A program made the position numbers and the translations under genes. A DNA stretch of 64,000 bases from Pseudo-nitzschia pungens. Its lineage: Eukaryota; Bacillariophyta; Bacillariophyceae; Bacillariales; Bacillariaceae. Shown piece by piece: positions 42,664 to 51,596 of this stretch. The notes beneath the pieces were generated by a model. It saw only the letters and a list, made by a program, of their open reading frames with translations, searched no databases and had not been told where the DNA came from. Location of the stretch: the NCBI GenBank assembly GCA_037355855.1, contig CM074759.1:4216001-4280000 (forward strand). Reading direction: 5' to 3'. Positions within the stretch are counted from its first letter, which is position 1, and the number at the start of each line of letters is the position of its first letter.

Positions 42664-43704
42664 TCAGGGGAGCCAGATGAGGTCCCCATCGATGCTCCTT
42701 TCGGTTCTTCCACCATGGTTGGCATGGTATTCTTCTATAGCTGCGTCGCGAGCTGCATTGATGTGGGCTTGGAAGGTTTCGTTGCTTCCTGGTATCATAA
42801 GAGCGTGTGTGTGAGTGTGGAAGGATTCAGTTTGATTTCCCGGGCCCTTGCTGTTGTGGTTCTTAGAGAACCGGTTCTTGGGACACTCGGACCAATCGTG
42901 GTTGTGACCGGGGATCCTGCAGGGATTGGACTTTTTCTTGTTCTGGTTCCCTTTGTTGTTGGAGTTATTGCGCTTCCGGGAGTTGTTGCTGTTATTAGAG
43001 CGCTTTTGCTGTTTGTTGTTGTTCTTGTTGCTTTTCTTGTTCGACTGGCGCTCGTGACAGCTCATGTGGTCCACGATGTGTTGGACTGTGGTCCCTTCTT
43101 GGATTCCACTGTGGATAATTCCATAGCTTTCGATCCATGCTGAGGGAAAGGAATGGAGGAGGATGGTGAGTTTTTCCACTCTAGATAAAGGCGCGCTGCT
43201 CCCATCTAACTTCTGGGTGTATTTCATGAGGATAAGGATTCGATTGGCGTGCTCTTTGCAGGTGACAGAGGGAGTCTTTCGGCATTCAGCGCTTCGAAGA
43301 TAAGTATGCATGATGTCCCGGGCATCTCTGGCATTGCAATAGAGCTTGGTGAAGTCTAGGAAGGCTTGGTCATATCCACCAATCTCCTCCTGCTCGTATT
43401 GGTATTCTTCTGGGTCCAATGGGTCCTTTATCATGTCATTCCACTTGCTTTGCGCGTCCGTGGTAAGGCAGCGGCTGAAGTGTGTGAGGTATACATTGAT
43501 TGGTAGTCTCAGGAGCTTTGCTGCGTTTCTGAAGGACTCCTCCACAAAGAGCAGTTCTTCTAATCCTCCGGTCTCCGTGAACAGGGGGATTTTCATGCTG
43601 TCAGTTCGGTCTTCATCGACGTTGTACAGTGTGAAGAGTTTTGGTTTGGTTCGATCGAAGGAGCTCTTGTAGGCAATAGGGGGATCTCTGTAGATTCCGG
43701 CCAT
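42664..43704 (-). CDS. Element C Gag
   Basis: 346 residues from MAGIYRDPPIAYKSSFDRTK. The capsid region has LFTETGGLEELLFVEESFRN, CLTTDAQSKWNDMIKDPLDP and CNARDARDIMHTYLRSAECR. A Lys/Asn-rich tract (about 225-275) precedes the knuckle CRIPGHNHDWSECPKNRFSK, a CX4HXHX4C variant. The C-terminus ends GGRTERSIDGDLIWLP, then UGA (complement of 42664-42666). Intact. Confidence 0.93.
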   Translation of the reverse strand: MAGIYRDPPIAYKSSFDRTKPKLFTLYNVDEDRTDSMKIPLFTETGGLEELLFVEESFRNAAKLLRLPINVYLTHFSRCLTTDAQSKWNDMIKDPLDPEEYQYEQEEIGGYDQAFLDFTKLYCNARDARDIMHTYLRSAECRKTPSVTCKEHANRILILMKYTQKLDGSSAPLSRVEKLTILLHSFPSAWIESYGIIHSGIQEGTTVQHIVDHMSCHERQSNKKSNKNNNKQQKRSNNSNNSRKRNNSNNKGNQNKKKSNPCRIPGHNHDWSECPKNRFSKNHNSKGPGNQTESFHTHTHALMIPGSNETFQAHINAARDAAIEEYHANHGGRTERSIDGDLIWLP

Positions 43705-43814
43705 GGTTGAGGGGATTGCTCTTGTCAGGGATACAGGTTGCCTCTCTTGTTGAGGCTGTTGATTTCGTGAGAGTTCAGTACTGAATTCTACTACTGTTCC
43801 TACGTGAAAGCGGA

Positions 43815-43826
43815 CAGTAATTACTG
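43815..43826 (-). promoter_or_regulatory. Palindrome at the primer-binding position, element C
   Basis: CAGTAATTACTG directly abuts the LTR that begins at 43827. A second palindrome, TTCAGTACTGAA, lies at about 43776-43787. Confidence 0.7.
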
Positions 43827-44136
43827 TGTAACACTCTAAGGTAGAAAATTGGAGTAGTATGAATAATTGTGTGTTATTTCACTTTACGAGATGGGATTGA
43901 AATTAGAGAGAGGAAATAATGAGCGATGATGTCATCGCAACCTCTTCGTATAATAACCATCCCTGTATATAACATATATCTCGTATGTAACCTTAATCGT
44001 ATAATCGCTCTCTTCTGCATGTCTGTTCATACATACCGGATATCCATACATGTATATCTTGTATACATTTGAATCCCACGTGGGATTCGGTTAATTATTA
44101 ATTCGTAACACTACTAGCCTACGCTAGCATGTTACA
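43827..44136 (-). repeat. LTR of element C (5' in element sense)
   Basis: 310 bp, one base shorter than the other copy (CGTATGTAACC against CGTACTGTAACC) plus one substitution. Confidence 0.94.
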
Positions 44137-44141
44137 ACCAC

Positions 44142-46183
44142 AAGGCCATCAACACCTGCCTGAACAAGAAGCTCATCTGTGATGTGTTGTGCCAAAAGCG
44201 CAGATCAGGTGCTGTTGCTATGAATGATGCCAAGGGCTGCTATGACAGGATCTCCCATCCCATTGCTGGTCTCACTCTCCAGAGCTTTGGCATTCCTGCA
44301 CATGTGTGTGAGGTTCTCCTGTCTACTCTGCAGCATGCCAAGCACCACATCAAAACTGGTTTTGGTCGGTCAGGCCCTGTGTATGGTGATGAACCTGTTC
44401 CTCTCAGTGGTTGTGGCCAAGGCAATGGTATTGGTCCCACTCTCTGGGCTTTGGTGTCTACAATTGTCTTCCGGATGATGCAACAGGCAGGGCATGGTGT
44501 CCACCTTATCACTTCTCTGTCCTTGCAGCTGGTTTCACTTGTGGGCTTTGCTTTTGTGGACGACACTGATTTGTTTTGTGCTGGCTCTGATTCCTCCACA
44601 CCTGGTGAGACCTTGGCTGTTGACTTTCAGGAAGCCCTTGACAGGTGGGCTGGTGGCATTATTGCAACTGGAGGTGCTATTGAACCTGCCAAATCTTTCT
44701 GTTATTTGATTGATTTCAAATGGACTGGCTCTGGTTGGGACTATCGCTCTATTGCTGACATGCCTGGTGACTTCTCTGTTGCTGACAAGAATGGCAATCG
44801 TGCTACCCTGGATCGTTTTGAAGTTGACCATGCTGACAAGACCCTTGGGGTTTTTATCTCCATGGATGGCAATGAGGAAGCCCAGATTGCTCACATGAAG
44901 TCCCAGTCTCAGTCTTTTGGGTCTCAACTCAAGGCTTCCAAGTGTGAGAAGAGAGCCTCCCTCTACACCTTCAAGTATTCTTTCATGAAGTCTGTTGAAT
45001 ATCCCATGCCTGTCACTCAACTTGATGAGGCTACCTGGACTAAGATTCTTCACCCAGCTCTTGTTCCTGTGCTGAATAAAGCAGGGATGTCCCGGACATT
45101 TCCAAGACATGTATTCTTTGGTCCCTCCCTGTATCAAGGCTTTGGTTTCATTCATTCATCCATATCTTCTCCAAGAGTTCAGCCGTATTGCTACTCTCTT
45201 TCAGGAATCAGTTAGGTCCTCTCAAATTGGCAGGATTCTCAGGCTCACTGCTGAAGCTCTCAGGCTTGAACTGGGGTTCCCTCTTCATCTTGGTGTCACA
45301 CCCTATCAGCCCTATGCTTTGTACATCACTCCCTGCTGGTACAGGCACGTGTGGAAGTTCTTTTCTGTTCACCCAGTGAGCTTGGTTGAAGACTTCCCAG
45401 ACCTTCCCCTGCTTCGTTCCAATGACTGCTACCTCATGCAAGCCTTTGTCAAAGCTGGCTTCAGAGGTGCTGACTTGTCCCTCTTGAATCTCATTCGGTT
45501 GTCCCTCAAGGCTGTTTCTCTTGCTGATATCTGTACTCCAGATGGGAGAAGCCTCTCTCCCATGGCTTTCCAGTTGCAATCTTCCAACCACTTGCGAGAT
45601 CATCTTGACTGGCCAAGATGTCCTCCACCGTGGCCTCCAGCAGCACAGCGCCTGTAGACTCGGGCTCTTCAGACCTGTTTCCTTCCCCCCTGTCCACCCC
45701 CTGCAGCCAGGGCACTGGCTCCTTCTTTTCACCTTGGGCATTGGCTCTCCCTCCAGACAGCTTCTATTTGGCCTTGGTTTTTGTCTCCCTCCACCAATAG
45801 CATATTTTCCAGATGTTCTACTGGCTGGATGGTGGGCACCTCCCAAGGCAGGGGCAGATACAGGTTCACTTCTGAAATCCTTTCTGATAAACCAGCCTGT
45901 GCAGATGTGCTTGTCTCCCTTGTGATCCGAGGCCAAGTTGTTCGCGTTGTTGGGTCCTCTGCCTTTGTCTCTGAACCTCCTGACATGGATCCTCTGGAGT
46001 ACAATCCATTTGAGTCTCTCCCAGCCTCCCCTGCAGATGCCTTTGATACACTCTGTGAGTCTCCAAGAGTACTCCTCCACAAGTATTCCTCCGTCAGGCC
46101 CTTGTTGATGCCATTCAGAGTGGTACTGCCAGTGCTGTCTGTGATGGTTCTTATGATCCGGATCTTCTCCGAGGAACTTCTGC
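44142..46183 (+). pseudogene. LINE ORF2, reverse transcriptase part
   Basis: Resumes in phase after C. RT motifs are clear: MNDAKGCYDRI (palm Asp), LSGCGQGNGIGPTLWALVS, and GFAFVDDTDLFCAG with the catalytic VDD. The frame continues to about 45160, shifts by one base (GFGF to IHPYLLQEFSRI) and continues to 45657 (LPLLRSNDCYLMQAFVKAGFR). From 45600 on the frame changes repeatedly, with fragments such as IAYFPDVLLAGWW. The region after RT has no recognised domain. Interrupted at 46183 by a solo LTR. Confidence 0.85.
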
Positions 46184-46493
46184 TGTAACATGTTAATGTT
46201 ACGATCCTACGAAAGTCTCTAAATGATTATTGAATCCCGCATGTACTCCAATATATGTGGTATTCATGTATGTATGTTCAGTATATATATACTTACAGTT
46301 CGATATTCAAGTATCAAGATAAATATCAAGAGTCTTATGACTCGCTGATAATCTTCGATTGCTCATTCATCCCATACTCAAGAAATCATTCCCATCGCAT
46401 AAAGTATTCAACCATTCACAATTTTATAATTATTCTTCATTAAAATACCTCTATCGCGTACCACTCCATCTAATTCTACCCTAGAGTGTTACA
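46184..46493 (+). mobile_element. Solo LTR of family A
   Basis: 310 bp, reverse-complementary to the LTRs of element A in forward coordinates, with perfect TSD TCTGC (46179-46183 and 46494-46498). Internal sequence is absent, so one LTR-LTR recombination event removed the element body. Confidence 0.93.
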
Positions 46494-46498
46494 TCTGC

Positions 46499-47230
46499 TA
46501 CTTCACTACCAGCATCAGGATCACTCCAGGTGCCCATTGTGTGCTGTAGACAATGAGAAGGTGTCTCATGTTCTCTCCTGCAAGGACCCTGGGGCTGTCA
46601 GGCACAGTGTGTCTGCCTTCACAGGTCCCCTGCAGAAAAGGCTTGAGGTTGAACAGACCAATCCCTCCTTAGTTGTTGCTGCCATTGTGGATCTTCTCAC
46701 CAGGGATCGGAAGGGCCAGAGCATTTATCCCTCATCTTATCCCCCTGCAATAGCTTCGGCTGTCAGGGCACAGAGGACAATTGGTTGGCACAACTGGCTC
46801 CTTGGTAGGTGGTCTCCTCACTGGTTTCAAATCCAGGCTGCACTACTACTCCCACATTGGAAGCAAGCGCTCTCCCAAACGTTTGGCTACAGCTATCATC
46901 CATCAGTTCTTTCTTACCTCCTGGGATCTTTGGACTTACCGGAATGAACGACTCCATGGCCCTGGGGGCACCCTTGATGCTGAACAACACCAATCTCTTG
47001 ATGCTTCCATTTCCTCTGAATTGGCCATTGGTGCAGCTGGTGCACTCCCCCAGTCACACTCCCTTTTACAAACCCCTTTCCAAGTCCTACAAGGTTATAC
47101 CCTGACTGCCAAGAGGCAGTGGCTTGCAACCATCCACCTTGCCAGGAAGCAGTATGCAGCACCTGCACCCCCGGTGCAGCCATACCAACGCAAGGCTGCT
47201 CTCCTACGAGCCTGGCTTACTGGACCTTAG
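46499..47230 (+). pseudogene. LINE ORF2, C-terminal part
   Basis: Has a C-terminal zinc finger CPLCAVDNEKVSHVLSC (CX2CX9HX3C) followed by SVSAFTGPLQKRLEVEQTN and YPPAIASAVRAQRTIGWHNW. A frameshift near 46800 leads to the last frame (SWDLWTYRNERLHGPGG, then AALLRAWLTGP and stop at 47230). C-terminal fingers of this type occur in several LINE clades. Confidence 0.8.
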
Positions 47231-47541
47231 GGTTGATTCCACTTTGTAGCTTGGTTTTGTCTTCTGTTCCTGCTTCTCATCCTGTCCCATCCCTTTTGAT
47301 ATTGGGTCTTCTCCTACTATTTTCCTTCCCATCTCACTTTCTCTCAAGTCCCTATTTTGTGGGACTTGATTTGTTCCTTTCCCTGTCTGATGTTCAAGGT
47401 TTGTTTGAAAATTTGTCGTTCTACCACTTGGGGTCCTGACTCTCTGATGGAGGCGACGTTAAAGTCTGGTTATAGACTGAGTAATTTAGTATCACCTTTG
47501 GTGATTAAAGTTATTTAAATACGTATATTATTATTATTATT
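47231..47541 (+). other. LINE 3' UTR with hairpin and (TTA)n tail
   Basis: The last 150 bases hold CGTTCTACCACTTGGGGTCC, GGAGGCGACGTTAAAGTCTGG, GACTGAGTAA, an imperfect hairpin (ATCACCTTTGGTGAT) and a (TTA)n tail near 47526-47541. Most of it matches 16970-17117 on the same strand and the reverse complement of 17118-17255. Confidence 0.75.
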
Positions 47542-48171
47542 GGGAAATACAGAACAAGGAGTAATAATTCTACTTGCACACCGGTAGTGATTCTACTACT
47601 TGCAAAATGCCAATGACAAATGAAAAATGAGGTCAGTGATATACCAGTAATCACACACGCACAGATGTGTAAGGACAGTAATAAAGCCCTCATCATACTA
47701 TGTTACAAGTCATGGATTCCTTTCATTAGCCTTAACCTTAATAGTGGGTGAACAACAAATTTCAACCCTCCTACTGAAATTTTTGATGCCACCAATATTG
47801 GACTTGCGAGTGAATGATTGGATATTCCAGCCAAAAATTGGAAATTCGAGCTTAGAAATGGCTCGTGGGCTCCAAATAATGAAAATTCCAGAGCTGTAAC
47901 AAAAAATCAACATTTAAAAATTAGGAGGGAGGTGGTCAAAAGAGGTCATAGTAGGTCGAAAATCAGTTATTAGATGTTGGCAATGAGTTTGTGCTAATCG
48001 CTAAATTGGGGGGCTGGAAAAATTCAAATTCTTCAAAAAATTCAATCAACCATGTTCCACCTGATAGGAATGTTTTTGTAAACCGTAACCTTACTGGTAC
48101 TGGCACCAGAACAAGTAATCTTAGTGGTAAGCCTTGCAGTACCGGTACCGGTATGGTGTGGCGTCAGTCTT
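47542..48171. other. Intergenic, nothing recognised
   Basis: AT-rich; no supported coding frame. It lies between the LINE tail and foldback element FB3. Confidence 0.5.
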
Positions 48172-48174
48172 CAG

Positions 48175-49151
48175 GGCCATCCGATGGTTTTTATTTTCGC
48201 GCGGTTTTTGAGGACTGCGCGCAAAGTTCAATTTCAATCCAAGTGTCCGTTGCGTCTGAATCGTGTCTGTTTCAAACTATAACCATTAAAACTGTTATCA
48301 GACGTTAAACTTATGCGTCTAAAAAAGTTTTTAGACGCATCGTTATGCGTCTAAAAACTTTTTTAGATGCATAAGTATGCGTTTTTTTTTAGATGCATAA
48401 TTGTGGCTTATACATCTAATAATAGACGCATAACTATGAAATTTTTAGACACACAACTTATGAGTCTAAAACATGTACTAAATGTGTGTACAATTCTACA
48501 GAGTTATGCGTCTAAAAAATTTTAGATGCATAACTGGTCCAAATTAGCGTAGAACTCAGTAGTGAACTGAAAAATTATTAGACGCATAAGGTCTAAAACG
48601 TGTACTATTACCGGTACACATTAACATTTTACACTTAGTGTACTATTGTTTACGTAATTGGCTACCATACTATATTATTACACGATTAATTAATTGATCA
48701 CTTGTAATACTTATTGTAACTTGAAGTTGGGGCATTTCACGATTATGCGTCTAAAACTTGTACTAGGCTGTGTAAGATTCTACAGGACAATGCGTCTAAA
48801 ACGAATAGTTATGCATCTAAAACTTGTACTAGGCTGCGTAAGATTCTACCGGACAATGCGTCTAGACGCATAATTATGCGTCTAAAAAAAGATTAGACAC
48901 ACAGTGCGTCTATAAATAGACGCAAGATGCATAGTTATGCGTCTAAAACTATTTTTAGACGCATAACTATGTGTCTAAAAATAATTTTAGACGCATAGTT
49001 ATGCGTCTAAAATTAATGTCTGTTAACGGTATTTAACGGCTTGTTTCTTGACAGACACCATTCAAAAACTCAACGGACACTTGGATTGAAACCGAACTCT
49101 GCGCGCGCGGGCCTCAAACAATGCGCAAAAATTAAAAACCATCGGATGGCC
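48175..49151. mobile_element. Foldback element FB3 with ATGCGTCTAAAA arrays
   Basis: 977 bp with terminal inverted repeats GGCCATCCGATGGTTTTTA and mirror, TSD CAG (48172-48174 and 49152-49154). Subterminal inverted segments (CAAGTGTCCGTTG on the left, AACGGACACTTGG on the right) extend the pairing. The interior (48300-49015) carries more than 15 copies of ATGCGTCTAAAA in both orientations, so long stems can form. No protein is encoded. The CWG duplication again suggests PIF/Harbinger mobilisation. Confidence 0.82.
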
Positions 49152-49154
49152 CAG

Positions 49155-49561
49155 GGATTACGAGTACGAGTAAGGTTTACCAGTAGATTAACGCACTGTA
49201 CTGTACGAGCTTAGGAGTGACAGAATGGTGACGTGGATGGATGAATGTCACTTGTCAGATCATCGAAATACCAACTCAGATCAAATATAAGCCCTTTTGT
49301 TGATTTGCATGTCATGTAGCTTATGAATTTACTTCGTATGATCGAAATTTTGAGATAGATCTGAACTTTGAAAGAAAACTATCAAACGACGGATGACACT
49401 GTGAAAAGCAGTGTGATTTGGCAACAAATCTGTCATGGTAAAAAGTACCGTAGGTCGGAAGTCAGCGATTCCGTCTACTTCAATTCTGTTGGTGAAGTCA
49501 TATTATTTTCTCTTTTGTTCTTGTTGTGATGCCCAGGTTGGCGGGGAATTAGTTCGCGTCG
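49155..49561. other. Upstream region of the ankyrin-like gene
   Basis: No coding frame or repeat is supported. It should contain the promoter of the gene at 49562; no element can be named. Confidence 0.4.
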
Positions 49562-51089
49562 ATGGATACTTCAAGACGAAATCTTCAGCAACTCTGCCGG
49601 GCAGCGGAATCCAACGCTGAATTTAATCCTAAAATTCGACACATTCTCGACAATGTCGGCAAAGCTGCGGAAAAGAATTTCTGCTTCATGAATGGTTGTG
49701 GCGAATCGGAACATAGAGCAGCCCTTTACTATTTCCTAACGTCACATCACATCACGGATAAATTTATCAGAACTTTTTTGGACCAGACTAGGTACGACAT
49801 GAATTGGTTCGTCGAGAAGCAAAGAAAATTGCAGAATAATACCACTCAATCAGTTACTCCAAGAGAGACTACTTCGAGTCGATTTCTGAGGGGTATTTCG
49901 GTGTTGCATATAATCATTTACCGCAATTCTTTGCACGCTGAAAAGTTAGCGAGGCTTCTTCTCAATTGGGGTGGACTCTCGAAGGATCATAAAGACTCAA
50001 GTCGTCAAGTGCACAAATTGTCATTAGCATCAATTCCAATGACATGTGGCAGCTACCCACTCCATATTCTGGCTGGGCAGAATTTAACGATAAGAGAAGA
50101 TTTGTTGAAAACAGTCTTAAACGCCGATCCTAGCGTTGCTTTCAAAGACGACGTGAACGGTGACAATCCAATATCCTTGTTGTGGAAAAATGTACTTGTG
50201 AGTATAAGATGAAATTGACGATTGATGCTTTCCTATTGAAGTGTTTCCGTTTCCTGAATTTGATTTTATGTTTGATCATCCAATGCAGCGATTTCGATGG
50301 GCAATTTCGATTATGGAAGGTGCCAGTTGTATTGACTACATAAAATGTGATGACAGTTCTTGGATGACCGTTATAACGCCCCATCAATTCATAAGATTCT
50401 CCTTATTGATGGCTGCTGGAGCACAAGGAGAAGGTGATCCAAATGAAGCCTCGGGAAGTTTTAAAATCAATTCTATTCATCGCCTCTGTAGAATCCCAAG
50501 ATGTCCACCTATGCTGCTACGACTTCTGCAATTGCCGACTTACAACGCCTGTTTTGGTATGAGTGGGAATGCATTTACCTCAGATGGGAACGGTATGCTG
50601 CCAATCCACCACGCCGTGCAAACGCCACCTGTCACCTCTAGATTTGTTCCTTCGTTCCTGAAAACAAAACATCAACGGAGTATTGTAGGGTTACTTTTAG
50701 AGGAAAACCCCAGTGGTGCGAGAGTCGCTGACGACCAAGGGCGACTTCCCCTTCATTATGCCTTGCACAGTGGTTGCTTAGCGGAGAAAGATCTATTGGC
50801 ATTAGTCAAACTTTATCCTGAAAGCCTACGAATAAAGGACCCCCAAACTGGTCTCCTCCCGTTCATGCTGGTTGCAGCAGAACCAAGGAGTTTAGTGACG
50901 CCCATGAACAATTCCATCCAGAGTTCTTCCGTTTCTGTTGAAAGTGTAAACCTTGAGAAAGAAAAATTCTCTGGTACAGAGAGATACCAAGCAGCATGGA
51001 AAAGAGATCATGTGAGAATGAGTTTTCTACTGTTATCGTTGAGTCCTGATGCTATTCAGTCAAAGCCTTCTTCTCTTGTTCATATATAA
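49562..51089 (+). CDS. Ankyrin-repeat-like protein, two exons
   Basis: Exons 49562-50197 and 50289-51089 join in phase 0 to encode 478 residues. The start is the first ATG of the open frame. The N-terminal 90 residues are not recognised. Ankyrin-like units are visible at RGISVLHIIIYRNSLHAEKLARLLL, at GSYPLHILAGQN with LLKTVLNADPSVAFKDD, at GMLPIHHAVQTPP with IVGLLLEENPSGARVADDQG, and at RLPLHYALHSGC with LLALVKLYPESLRIKDPQTG. The consensus (PLH.A, then LL...P.A...D..G) is the divergent type common in diatom genomes. Likely a protein-binding scaffold; partner unknown. The end is Ser-rich with no membrane segment. Confidence 0.8.
50198..50288 (+). other. Spliceosomal intron, 91 bp, phase 0
   Basis: Donor GTGAGT at 50198 and acceptor AATGCAG ending 50288. 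Without splicing the frame stops at 50212; with splicing it joins the long downstream frame exactly. The length is typical of stramenopile introns. Confidence 0.82.
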
Positions 51090-51596
51090 TTAAGAAAGAT
51101 GTACCCACACGCTCCGTACATTTTATACTGTGTTCGTACGAAAACACGCTATTTTCTTACGCACTACGGCTTGGATCCCTGTACGAGTACAAGCAGTTGC
51201 TCGTCATAATTTCGAAATATGAGCAATCATATTAGTAATTCGTTCCGGAAACAACCAAATTCAACATTGACCTTGAGCTCTCTCACACTGATTCCATGCA
51301 ACGCAACTTATCTAAACGCTCTCTTTTTGTATCGTAAGTGATTCTTGTGCGCTTCGCTTTGCTGGAAGGAAATTCACGGTGTTTTTTTTGTTCGACGCGT
51401 TGCTTCTTTTTCATTCTGTATTTTCTCACGACAACGCTTTTTCGCATTTGACCATGGCAGAATCTTTTGTCTGGTACGTTTGCCATTCACTTTTTGTCTG
51501 ATGCTTCATCCGAGGACATTTTTGCTAATCTTCATTACTCACCACACCTTTTTTGTGTTTTTGCTTTTGACGGTCGTGAAGTTTCTCGTTTCGACC
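51090..51596. other. Intergenic between 3' end of ankyrin-like gene and next gene
   Basis: No supported gene. An open frame continuous with the downstream protein extends upstream to 51345, but the first ATG with a plausible N-terminus is 51597. Confidence 0.45.

Larger units (their letters stand above)
38393..44136 (-). mobile_element. Element C: apparently intact Ty3/gypsy retrotransposon
   Basis: 5744 bp, LTRs of 310-311 bp, TSD ACCAC (38388-38392 and 44137-44141), inserted in LINE ORF2. Gag and Pol are open throughout, separated only by an in-frame UGA. The LTRs differ by one indel and one substitution. All catalytic motifs of protease, RT, RNase H and integrase that I can check are present. 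This is the best candidate in the window for a recently active element. Confidence 0.95.
17118..47541 (+). mobile_element. Main LINE (non-LTR) element, split by four nested insertions
   Basis: Pieces 17118-19090, 36087-38392, 44142-46183 and 46499-47541 join at exact target-site duplications into one element of about 7.36 kb. It has two ORFs: ORF1, then ORF2 with an APE-type endonuclease, a reverse transcriptase and a C-terminal CCHC finger. The 3' end has a small hairpin (near 47495) and a (TTA)n tail, as expected for target-primed reverse transcription. The first 140 bases are largely the reverse complement of the last 150 before the tail, giving terminal inverted repeats, which is unusual for a LINE. 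ORF2 carries several frameshifts, so this copy is dead. Confidence 0.85.

Noticed and set aside
42664..42666. The gag stop of C as an ordinary inactivating nonsense mutation
   Set aside because: The same codon is present at the same junction in five other copies, including an unrelated lineage, while true lesions differ between copies.
45208..46191. 327-residue minus-strand frame over the LINE
   Set aside because: Antisense to LINE ORF2 remnants with no recognisable motif; it also ends just inside the solo LTR border.
48300..49015. CRISPR or riboswitch-like repeats of ATGCGTCTAAAA
   Set aside because: Mixed orientation without unique spacers, enclosed by transposon ends with CAG duplications.
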